This document shows, piece after piece, positions 9,021 to 17,404 of a stretch of DNA of 46,474 bases (positions are counted from its first letter, which is position 1; each line of letters begins with the position of its first letter). Location of the stretch: the NCBI GenBank assembly GCA_021847925.1, contig JAJZNI010000052.1:1-46474 (forward strand), given 5' to 3'. Origin of the DNA: a bacterium (GTDB taxonomy: Bacteria > Chloroflexota > Dormibacteria > Aeolococcales > Aeolococcaceae). The position numbers and the translations under genes were made by a program. The notes below the pieces were generated by a model. The model saw only the letters and a list, made by a program, of their open reading frames with translations. It did no database searches and had not been told where the DNA came from.

Positions 9021-11450
9021 TCAGATGCGGAGGATCAGATCGCGCTCGATCGAGGCGCGGGCGCGGCGGACCAGCGCCAGCAGCGGATGGTCGCGCAGCG
9101 CCTGCTCCATCTGGCGGAGCAGCGAGTAGAGGTTCTTCACCGCCTTGACCAGGTCTCCGAGGTCGGCGCCGGGCGGCACCTCGATGTCCGCGAGCGGCGC
9201 TCCCGAGGCCCACTGGTGGGCGCCGGTCACGAAGTCCAGCGAGAGCGGGCGCAGCGTCGCCAGGCCGTGCCGCTCCTCGATGGAGCCGAGACGCTGCAGG
9301 TCGGAGCGGAGCCGCCGGTATCCCTGCTCGACCGCCCGGGTCGGCCAGTGGCGGCGCGCCGGCTGCCCGCGCTCGCGGCCGCGGTCCTCGGCGACCAGCA
9401 TGGTCAGCACCGCGACGAGCTCCGCCGGCGCGAGCCCCGCCAGCCATCCCTCCTGGATCGCGTCCGCGACCACCAGCGCGCTCTCGCCGAAGAGACCCTC
9501 GGCGAGGAGACCCAGCTCCGTGGGCCGGTCGCCCTGCAGGAAGCCGGCCTCGTGGAGCACCGCGCGCAGCGCCCGGAGCTCGCGCCGGTAGCGGCCCCGG
9601 GCCGAGCGGAGCTCCTCCTCCCCCCTCTCCAGCGTGTCCGCGACCTCCTCGGTCTGCCGGCGGTGAGCGCGGTGCTCGCCGAGCAGGGGGCAGCTCCGGC
9701 AGGGGCTCTGCTCGAGGCGCGCGCGCGCCGCCCTGACGGTGCGGCGCATCGCCTCCAGGCGCCCTCCGGGATCGGCGGAGCGGCCCCCGTAGCGTCCCGA
9801 ACGGCCATCGCGCCACTGCTGGCGCCGGGCCCGGCGGAGCTCGCCATCCAGAGCCTCGACCTGCGCTGCCAGGGTGAGATGCCGGCTCAGCGTCGCCTCG
9901 GTGCATGCCTGCCGGGGGTGCCGGAACCTGCGCCGGAGCAGATCGTCACGCAGCTCTTCGAGGTTGGTCCGCCGCTGCACCCAGTGCTCGCTGCGGCGCA
10001 CCGCCTGGTACTGCCCGAAGGAACGATCCAGGAGCGCTTCCGCGTGCTCCAGGCTGCGGGTGGTCAGCAGCGCCAGCACCATGCCGTAGGTCGGGGCGAA
10101 CTTGGAGTCCACGCTCATCTCGCCGCCGATGGCGGCGTCGTAGATGTCGCGGACGTCAACGTCCGCCTCCTTCAGGATGATGCCGTGCCCCACGCTGTCG
10201 ATCCCACGCCGGCCGGCCCGGCCCATCAGCTGGGTGAGCTCGGCGGAGGTCAGCGGATGGAAGCCGGTGCCGTCGAACTTGGTGAACGACGACACGACGC
10301 ACGCGCGTGCCGGCATGTTGAGCCCCAGGGAGAGGGTCTCGGTGGCGAACACCACCTTGACGAGCCCCCGCTGGAAGAGGGCTTCCACGGTCTCCTTCGC
10401 CGACGGCAGCATCCCCGCGTGGTGCATGGCGACCCCCCGGCGCAGCAGCCGGGTGTCCACGGCCTCGAGAAACACGCTGCGTTCGTCCGGGTCGGCGATG
10501 GAGTCGATGCGGCGGTCGATCTCGGCGTCCACCTCCGCCTTCTCATCGGGGCCGGTGAGGTCGATGCCGTGGACGGCGCATCGGGACAGCGCCTCCCTGC
10601 AGCCGCGCCGCGAGAAGATGAAGTAGATCGCGGGGAGCATCCGCCGTGAACGGAGGAGCTCGATGACCGTGAGGAGATCGTTCTCCGGAGCGCGACGCGC
10701 GTAGCGGAGCCTCAGGTCCGCGACGCTCAGGTTCTGCGCCTGCTCGAGGGTCCTTCGCTCCACCCGCCCGGCCTCATCGAAGAGTGGATGGAGCTGCTGG
10801 CCGAAGCAGAGCCACAGCTCGAGCGCCACCGGCCGCTCGGTCCGTGTCACCACGGCGATCTCGCCGCGGAGGCCGCTCATCCAATCGGCCACCTCGTCAA
10901 CGTTGCTGATGGTCGCCGACAGTCCCGTGATGCGGACGTGCGGGGGCGTCTCGATGATCACCTCCTCCCAGACCGTGCCCCGCGGGTGATCGTCGATGTA
11001 GTGGATCTCGTCGAGGATCACGTCGCCCACGCGATCCATCCGCCCCGGATCGTCGTAGAGGATGTCGCGGAGGATCTCCGTGGTCATGACCACCACCGGA
11101 GCGCCGTCGTTGACGGTGTGCTCGCCGGTGACGAGTCCGACGCCGGCCGCACCGTAGCGCAGGCCGAGGTCGCGGAACTTCTGATTCGAGAGCGCCTTGA
11201 GCGGGGTGGTGTAGATGACGGCGTCCGGGGTCCCGGCCGGGCGGCGCAGCGGGGGCGGGGCGGCCAGGCATCGCCAGATCGCATACTCCGCGATGAGGGT
11301 CTTCCCGCTGGACGTGGGCGCGCTCACCAGCACTCCGCGCGAGCGCTCCAGCTTGTCGATGGCCTCCACCTGGAACGGGTCCAGGGTGAGCCCGGCGTGC
11401 TCCGCGAACGCGGCGATGAGGCTCGCCGTGCCGGCCCCCGACGGCCTCAC
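9021..11450 (-). CDS. DEAD/DEAH-box RNA helicase, Ski2/Mtr4/HelY-like
   Basis: VSAPTSSGKTLIAEYA, DEIHYIDD, GLSATISN, FATETLSLGLNMPAR, QLMGRAGRRGID; GTG start overlaps the MFS stop. Confidence 0.92.
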   Translation of the reverse strand: MRPSGAGTASLIAAFAEHAGLTLDPFQVEAIDKLERSRGVLVSAPTSSGKTLIAEYAIWRCLAAPPPLRRPAGTPDAVIYTTPLKALSNQKFRDLGLRYGAAGVGLVTGEHTVNDGAPVVVMTTEILRDILYDDPGRMDRVGDVILDEIHYIDDHPRGTVWEEVIIETPPHVRITGLSATISNVDEVADWMSGLRGEIAVVTRTERPVALELWLCFGQQLHPLFDEAGRVERRTLEQAQNLSVADLRLRYARRAPENDLLTVIELLRSRRMLPAIYFIFSRRGCREALSRCAVHGIDLTGPDEKAEVDAEIDRRIDSIADPDERSVFLEAVDTRLLRRGVAMHHAGMLPSAKETVEALFQRGLVKVVFATETLSLGLNMPARACVVSSFTKFDGTGFHPLTSAELTQLMGRAGRRGIDSVGHGIILKEADVDVRDIYDAAIGGEMSVDSKFAPTYGMVLALLTTRSLEHAEALLDRSFGQYQAVRRSEHWVQRRTNLEELRDDLLRRRFRHPRQACTEATLSRHLTLAAQVEALDGELRRARRQQWRDGRSGRYGGRSADPGGRLEAMRRTVRAARARLEQSPCRSCPLLGEHRAHRRQTEEVADTLERGEEELRSARGRYRRELRALRAVLHEAGFLQGDRPTELGLLAEGLFGESALVVADAIQEGWLAGLAPAELVAVLTMLVAEDRGRERGQPARRHWPTRAVEQGYRRLRSDLQRLGSIEERHGLATLRPLSLDFVTGAHQWASGAPLADIEVPPGADLGDLVKAVKNLYSLLRQMEQALRDHPLLALVRRARASIERDLILRI

Positions 11451-12871
11451 GCCGCGGCCCCGTCGCCGGGGCTGGAGCGCAAGCCCAGGAGCGCCACCGC
11501 CGCCGCGGCGACGCAGAGCACCGCCGCCACCACCATGGCGCGGTGAAAGCCGGAGGTGAAGGCGGCACCGCCGGCGGGCCGGGCGCCGAGCCCGGCGGCG
11601 ACGGGGATCGCCGCCACCCCGGCGAGCCCGGCGAGCCTCGCCACCATGCTGTTCACCTCGGAGGCCACCCCGGCCCGGACCGAGGGGACGGACCCCAGCA
11701 CCGTCGAGGTGAGCGGCGCCACCGTGACGGCGAGGCCGAGGCCCAGGACCACGCACGCGGGGAGCACCGCCCCGAAGTAGGAGGCGCCCGCCGACACCCG
11801 CACCAGGAGGAGGGCGCCGAGCGCGGCCAGCAGCGCTCCGGTCACCATGAGGCGGCGCGGCTCCGCCCACGCGAGGGCGCGGGCGATCCGGGGGGAGAGC
11901 AGGATCAGAAGCGTCACCGGGACCAGGGCGGCCCCGGAGCCCAGCGCGGTGTATCCGGCGACCTCCTGGAGCTCGAGGACGGCGAGGAGCAGGGCCGCGG
12001 TCAGGGCCGCGTAGACGAGGAGAGTGGTCAGGCTGGCGACCGCGAACTCCCGGATGCGGAAGAGGTGAAGGGGGAGCATGGGATGCTCCCGGCGGGCCTC
12101 CAGCACCGTGAACGCCACCAGGAGGAGGACGCCGGCGGCCAGCGATCCGAGCACCCGCAGACGGTGGAACCCGAGCGATGGACCCTCGATCACGCCGTAC
12201 GCGAGGAGCCCGAGCCCGAGCAGGCACGTTCCGGCACCGCCCAGGTCCAGGCTCTCCCCGAGCGGCTTCCGCCGCACCTGGCGGGCCGGGACGAAGCGGA
12301 TCCCGGCGATCACCGCGGCGAGGGCCAGGGGCACGTTGATCCAGAACACCCAGCTCCAGCCGGCGTGATCGACGAGGATGCCCCCGACCAGGGGGCCGGC
12401 CACCGTGGCGGCACCCGCGACGCCGGCCCAGAGGGCCACCGCCCGGCCGCGATCCTCGGGGGCGAAGGCGGACGCGACCACGGCGAAGGACGCGGGGGCC
12501 AGCAGGCTCGCGGAGGCCCCCTGGAGCAGGCGTGCCACCACCAGCACGCCCGCCGCCGGGGCCGCGGCGCAGAGGGCCGAGGTGGCCCCGAAGGCCGCGG
12601 CCCCGATGAGGAAGGCCCGATCGCCACCGATGGCGCCGGCGAGCGCCCTTCCCGTCAGCACCAGGGCGCCGAACGCGAGGAGGTACCCGGCGATGACCCA
12701 CTGCAGGAGCGCCAGCCCGCCGCCCAGCTGGCGGCCGATGGCGGGGAGCGCGACGGTCACCGTCGTGGAGTCGAGGAAGGCCATGCCGGATCCGAGCACG
12801 GCCGCCGCCAGGGTCCACCGTCCGGCGGCCGCGTCCAGGCTCACGGTCCGGACGTGCGGCTCCGCGCTCAC
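11447..12871 (-). CDS. MFS transporter, DHA2 (EmrB/QacA-like) family
   Basis: FLDSTTVTVALPAIG, LLQWVIAGYLLAFGAL, RGRAVALWAGVAGAATVAGPLVGG; many TM helices. Confidence 0.9.
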   Translation of the reverse strand: MSAEPHVRTVSLDAAAGRWTLAAAVLGSGMAFLDSTTVTVALPAIGRQLGGGLALLQWVIAGYLLAFGALVLTGRALAGAIGGDRAFLIGAAAFGATSALCAAAPAAGVLVVARLLQGASASLLAPASFAVVASAFAPEDRGRAVALWAGVAGAATVAGPLVGGILVDHAGWSWVFWINVPLALAAVIAGIRFVPARQVRRKPLGESLDLGGAGTCLLGLGLLAYGVIEGPSLGFHRLRVLGSLAAGVLLLVAFTVLEARREHPMLPLHLFRIREFAVASLTTLLVYAALTAALLLAVLELQEVAGYTALGSGAALVPVTLLILLSPRIARALAWAEPRRLMVTGALLAALGALLLVRVSAGASYFGAVLPACVVLGLGLAVTVAPLTSTVLGSVPSVRAGVASEVNSMVARLAGLAGVAAIPVAAGLGARPAGGAAFTSGFHRAMVVAAVLCVAAAAVALLGLRSSPGDGAAA

Positions 12872-13155
12872 AGGTGGAGTATCTCGAAGGTGGACCGGGT
12901 CAGGATGGCCTCGGTCTCGCCCGCGACGAAGCTCAGCACCTTCTGGCACATCTCGTCGGCGTGGCGGCTGTCCGTCGAGACGCAGACCACGCCCAGCCGC
13001 GCAGCCTGCCAGAGATCCAGGTCACCCACCTCGGCCACCGCGACGTTGAAGGTGCGGCGCAGACGCGCCGCCAGGGAGCGGACGACCTGGCGCTTGGCCT
13101 TGAGCGACTCGCTCTCCGGCACCTGAAGCTGGAGGACGAGAGCGCCGATCACCAT
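12868..13155 (-). CDS. DUF503 family protein
   Basis: LQLQVPESESLKAKRQVVRSLAARLRRTFNVAVAEVG. Confidence 0.9.
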   Translation of the reverse strand: MVIGALVLQLQVPESESLKAKRQVVRSLAARLRRTFNVAVAEVGDLDLWQAARLGVVCVSTDSRHADEMCQKVLSFVAGETEAILTRSTFEILHL

Positions 13156-13195
13156 CGCCCGCGAACCTAGCAGAAGCGGGAGCCGGGGTCGCGGG

Positions 13196-13480
13196 TCAGA
13201 GGGAGCCGAGGAGCTTCTGGCGCAGCGCCTCCAGGCGCTCGAAGTCGCCGATCGAGGGCCGCGCCGGCGTCTTGCCCGGAAACTTCAGGTGCTGCACGGC
13301 GTCGGCCAGCAGCTCCACCTCCTCGGTGGTGAGCCGGACCGAGCGCAGCTCGTGCCCCGGCGCGGCCGGGACCGGATGCACCGCCGGAGCGGGGAGATCG
13401 GCCTCCTTGCCGGCGGCCTCGTCGGTGCTCCGGAAGAGCTCGTCCGAGCCGCGCAGCTGGACGCGGCGAAATCCCGGCAT
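13196..13480 (-). CDS. 94-aa hypothetical protein coupled to ParA
   Basis: MPGFRRVQLRGSDELFR...TTEEVELLADAVQHLKFPGKTPARPSIGDFERLEALRQKLLGSL; its ATG overlaps the parA stop (ATGA). Confidence 0.65.
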   Translation of the reverse strand: MPGFRRVQLRGSDELFRSTDEAAGKEADLPAPAVHPVPAAPGHELRSVRLTTEEVELLADAVQHLKFPGKTPARPSIGDFERLEALRQKLLGSL

Positions 13481-14310
13481 CACGGCTTCCCGCCGGGCAC
13501 CCCGGCCGTCGCCGTCTCGCCCGACGGCTCGCCGCCGCCCTCGCCGCCCGCCGCCATCACGGTGCGGGCCAGGGTGCGGTAGGCGCGCGCGCCCGCGGAG
13601 TCCGGCGCGTACTGGAGGATGGAGAGGCCGGCCAGCGGCGTCTCCGCGAAGCGGATGGACGAATCGATGCGCAGGTCGTAGACCTGGGCTCCGTAGCGCT
13701 CCTTGACCAGCTCCAGCACCTCCTGGCTGTGCAGGGTGCGGGGCTTGTAGATGGTGGGGAGGATCCCCGCGATGGTGAGGTGGGGGTTGAGCTTGGCTCG
13801 GACGCGGTCGATCGTGTGCTGCAGCTGCTGCATCCCCTTCATGCCGAAGTACTCGCACTGGAGGGGGATGATCACCTCGGTGGCCGCCACCAGGGCGTTG
13901 ACGCACAGCAGGCCGAGCGAGGGTGGGCAGTCGATCACGGCGAAGTCGTAGTCGGGAAGGAGCGGGGCGAGCTTCTCCTGCAGCACCGACTCGCGCCCGA
14001 ACTCCGTGACGAGCTGGAGCTCGGCGCCGGACAGCTCGATGTTGGCGGGGAGGAAGTCCAGGCCGATGGGATCGGAGTGCAACCGCGCCTCGGAGGCCTC
14101 CGTCGCCGGCTCGGTCAGGATGTTGTACACGGTGACCTCGAGCTCGTCGGGTCTCCGCACACCCATGTTGATGGTCAGGTGGCCCTGGGGATCGAGGTCG
14201 ATCGCGAGCACCCGCGCCCCGGCGTCGGCGAGGCCCGCGGCCAGGCTGACGGCGGTGGTGGTCTTGCCGACGCCCCCCTTCTGGTTGGCGATGGCGATGA
14301 CCCGGGTCAC
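13480..14310 (-). CDS. parA: ParA/Soj-family chromosome/cargo partitioning ATPase
   Basis: NQKGGVGKTTTAVSLAAGLA deviant Walker A, DLDPQGHLT, VIDCPPSLGLL. Confidence 0.93.
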   Translation of the reverse strand: MTRVIAIANQKGGVGKTTTAVSLAAGLADAGARVLAIDLDPQGHLTINMGVRRPDELEVTVYNILTEPATEASEARLHSDPIGLDFLPANIELSGAELQLVTEFGRESVLQEKLAPLLPDYDFAVIDCPPSLGLLCVNALVAATEVIIPLQCEYFGMKGMQQLQHTIDRVRAKLNPHLTIAGILPTIYKPRTLHSQEVLELVKERYGAQVYDLRIDSSIRFAETPLAGLSILQYAPDSAGARAYRTLARTVMAAGGEGGGEPSGETATAGVPGGKP

Positions 14311-14394
14311 CGAGCGTCCTGGGCCCGTGGAAAGCCTGTCGAACAGATGCGCCGCACTGAGCCGGTATCATAGCGGACCCCGAGCGCTGCCAAG

Positions 14395-15306
14395 ATGCTC
14401 CGGAGGAGCGCGCCGGGAGACGTGTCCACGCTGATCGGGAGTTCGTCGGTGGCCGAAGCCGAACGTGTCAAGCCGCGCAGCATGTATGCCGAGGAGGCGA
14501 TCCAGGCCGCCCTGGAGAGCCGGTGGCAGGATGCCCTGGCGATCAACCGCTCTCTCGTCGAGCGCCACGGTGACGACGAGGACTCCTGGAATCGCATCGG
14601 CAAGGCCCTGGTCGAGCTGGGCGACCCCCAGCAGGCCCTGGAGGCCTACGGCCGCGCCCTCGAGCTCAACGCCATGAACCTGATCGCCCAGAAGAACGTG
14701 CGCAAGCTCGAGGCTCTCCTGAGCAGCCGGGAGAGGCTGGCCGGGACCGGGGCGGCCATCGACGTCGACCTGTTCGCCGAGGAGCCCGGCAAGAGTGCCA
14801 TCACGGTGCTCCACACGCCAAGGTCGGGCGTGGTGGCGTCGGTCGTGCCCGGGGACACCGTCGAGCTCCACCTCCAGGACGGGGGGCTGCAGGCGCAGAC
14901 CGCCCGCGGAGTGGTGCTCGGCGAGGTCGACAGCAAGATCGCGCGGCGCCTGGTCCCCCTCATCTCCACCGGCAACCGCTACACGGCGGCGATCACGCGG
15001 GTGGACGAGAAGCAGATCGAGATCATCATCCGCGAGATCTTCCAGTCCGCGGAGAACGCCCGCCGCTCGTCCTTCCCGGTGAGCCGGCAGCGGCGGGAGG
15101 AGTTCCGCCCGTACGCCAAGGAGTCGCTGCTCGCCGAGCGGGACCTCGGGGGTGAGGAGGGCGAGGAGGACGGCCAGGACGAGGCCGCGGCCCCCGAGGA
15201 GGCGGAGGCCCTCGCCGCCGATGACGACTTCGACGAGGCCGCCTCGCTCGACGCCGTCGAGCGCGAGGACCTCGACGACGACGAACGCCCGGAGGATCAG
15301 TACTGA
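14395..15306 (+). CDS. TPR-containing protein with acidic C-terminal tail
   Basis: AIQAALESRWQDALAINRSLVERHGDDEDSWNRIGKALVELGDPQQALEAYGRALELN; C-terminal 70 aa very D/E-rich. Confidence 0.75.
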   Translation: MLRRSAPGDVSTLIGSSSVAEAERVKPRSMYAEEAIQAALESRWQDALAINRSLVERHGDDEDSWNRIGKALVELGDPQQALEAYGRALELNAMNLIAQKNVRKLEALLSSRERLAGTGAAIDVDLFAEEPGKSAITVLHTPRSGVVASVVPGDTVELHLQDGGLQAQTARGVVLGEVDSKIARRLVPLISTGNRYTAAITRVDEKQIEIIIREIFQSAENARRSSFPVSRQRREEFRPYAKESLLAERDLGGEEGEEDGQDEAAAPEEAEALAADDDFDEAASLDAVEREDLDDDERPEDQY

Positions 15307-15404
15307 GGCCGCAGGGTCGCGCGGCCGGCCGCGCGGGGGGCGAGCCTCGGCGGGATCGGCGCCGAGGCGGCGGCCCCCGGGCCCGCCGCTAGACTCCGCG
15401 CACG

Positions 15405-16727
15405 ATGAGCGTGCTCCAGGGGCCGACACGAGGCCGCGCCGGCGGCTTCAGCGACTGGGTCGGCCCCGCCGCTGAGCGGCGGCGCGAGGTCACCGACGCC
15501 TTCCTCGACACGTTCGCCGCCTGGGGATACGAGTACATCGCGACGCCGCTCGTGGAGCCGCTGGAGACCGTCGCGGCCGGCATCGGCGGCGGACGCCAGG
15601 CCGACCTCTTTCGGTTCATGGACGGCGACGGCTCCCTGCTCGCCCTGGTCGGGGAGCGGACGGTCAGCGTCGCCCGGGTGGTCGCCGGCCAGCTCCAGGG
15701 GGGCCGCTTCCCGCTCCGCCTCTCCTATGCGGGCCCGGTCCTCTTCAACCGCCCGCCGCTGGGGGGCAGGCGGCGGGAGGCGATGCAGGCCGGCTGCGAG
15801 CTGATCGGTCACGCCGGCCTGGAGGCCGACGCGGAGTGTGTGGCGGTGGCGGCCGCCGCGCTCGAGGCGGGGGGCCTCCCCGGGGTGCAGATCGACGTGG
15901 GTCACGCCGACTTCATCCCCTCGCTCCTCGCCGCCGCCCGCCTCGACGCGGGGTCCCGGGCGCGCGTCGCCGCCGCCCTGCGCCACCGCGACCTGGTGGC
16001 GGTCGAGGAGGCGCTCGAGGGCTCGGAGGCGGGCGCCGCCGAGAAGGAGCTCCTGCTCGCGTTCCCCACGCTGAGGGGCGATCGCGACCTGCTCGACCGA
16101 GCGGGCGCGCAGCTCACCGACCCGGAGCCCCACCGCGTCCTCGCCGAGCTGGGCCGGCTCTGGGACCTGCTCGCGGCGCACGGGATCACCGAGCGGGTGC
16201 ACCTCGACCTGGGGGCGGTCCGCGACTGGGACTACTACACGGGACCGACCTTCGAGCTGTTCAGTGCCGACCTCGGCTTCCCCCTGGGCAGCGGGGGTCG
16301 CTACGACCGCCTGCTGGGCGCCTTCGGCCTCGAGGCCCCGGCCACCGGGGTCGTGCTCCACGTGGATCGCTGCTGCGACGCACTCCTCCGGTCCTCGGGG
16401 GAGAACGGTCGCCGTCCCCTCCTCCGTCTCGGCCACGCGCCGGGCCGGGAGCGGGAGGCGCTGGCCGCCGCGGCACGCCTGCGCGCGGCGGGTGTCGCGG
16501 TGGCCAGCGAGCTGACGCCGACTCCCGACGGGGGCGGGGCGGAGGGTGCCGCCGAGGCGCCACCCCCCACGTCACCGGGCGGCTCGGCGCACGCGGTGGG
16601 GCCGGGGGCCGCGTCGCGCTCCGCCCGCGTCGACAGCACCGGCACCCTGCGCTGGCGCTGGCACCCCCACTCCGGGACCGGCCTCGAGGGCCTGCTCGCG
16701 GCGGCCGCCGGCGAGGGCGGGCGGTGA
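15405..16727 (+). CDS. hisZ: ATP phosphoribosyltransferase regulatory subunit
   Basis: HisRS-like core (GYEYIATPLVEPLE, LRLSYAGPVLF, DWDYYTGPTFELF, LGSGGRYDRLLGAFG) next to hisG. Confidence 0.9.
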   Translation: MSVLQGPTRGRAGGFSDWVGPAAERRREVTDAFLDTFAAWGYEYIATPLVEPLETVAAGIGGGRQADLFRFMDGDGSLLALVGERTVSVARVVAGQLQGGRFPLRLSYAGPVLFNRPPLGGRRREAMQAGCELIGHAGLEADAECVAVAAAALEAGGLPGVQIDVGHADFIPSLLAAARLDAGSRARVAAALRHRDLVAVEEALEGSEAGAAEKELLLAFPTLRGDRDLLDRAGAQLTDPEPHRVLAELGRLWDLLAAHGITERVHLDLGAVRDWDYYTGPTFELFSADLGFPLGSGGRYDRLLGAFGLEAPATGVVLHVDRCCDALLRSSGENGRRPLLRLGHAPGREREALAAAARLRAAGVAVASELTPTPDGGGAEGAAEAPPPTSPGGSAHAVGPGAASRSARVDSTGTLRWRWHPHSGTGLEGLLAAAAGEGGR

Positions 16728-17404
16728 GCGGCGCGACCGCGGCCCGGCACACCCTGCGCATCGCGCTCCCGGCCGGGGCTCTCTTCGAGGAGGCCTGCTC
16801 GCTGCTCGCCGCCGCCGGGGTCGCTCGGGTCGATCCCCGCCGGCTCGACCGTCACCTCCTCGCCGTCGACGGCGACACCACCCTGGTGCGGGTGCGTCCC
16901 ACCGACGTCCCGGTCTACGTGGAGATGGGCGCGTGCGACGCGGGGATCGTCGGCAAGGACGTCCTCTGGGAGTCGTCGCGCGACTGCTACGAGCTGCTCG
17001 ACCTCGACTTCGGCGGCTGCAGGCTGGTGCTGGCGGCACCCGAGGGCTCTCCCCTCGCCGAGGGGCGCTGGCCGCAGCCGCTGCGCGCCGCCACCAAGTA
17101 CCCGGTCTCGGCCCGGCGCTTCTTCGACTCCGTGGGTGTCGCGGCCGAGCTGATCAAGCTTCACGGCTCGGTGGAGCTGGCCCCCGCCGTGGGGCTCGCC
17201 GACGCCGTGGTCGACATCACCGCGACCGGCGCCACTCTGCGCGCCAACCACCTGGTCGAGATCGCCGAGGCGGGTCGCTCCACGGCCCGGCTGATCGTCA
17301 ACCAGGCCTCGCTCAAGACCCGGAGCGCGGCCGTCACCCGCCTGGCCGCCGCCCTGCGCGGTGTGGTGGCGGGGGGGGCGGCCCGGCAGCCGCTCGGCGC
17401 ATGA
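16724..17404 (+). CDS. hisG: ATP phosphoribosyltransferase, short form
   Basis: LRIALPAGALFEEA, VPVYVEMGACDAGIVGKDVL, DAVVDITATGATLRANHLVEI. Confidence 0.96.
   Translation: MSGATAARHTLRIALPAGALFEEACSLLAAAGVARVDPRRLDRHLLAVDGDTTLVRVRPTDVPVYVEMGACDAGIVGKDVLWESSRDCYELLDLDFGGCRLVLAAPEGSPLAEGRWPQPLRAATKYPVSARRFFDSVGVAAELIKLHGSVELAPAVGLADAVVDITATGATLRANHLVEIAEAGRSTARLIVNQASLKTRSAAVTRLAAALRGVVAGGAARQPLGA

Noticed and set aside
9021-12818. 1265-aa minus-strand ORF
   Set aside because: The helicase frame runs upstream through the MFS gene out of frame. The real helicase starts at the GTG near 11450, and the extra N-terminus is Arg/Gly/Pro low-complexity translation typical of off-frame GC-rich DNA.
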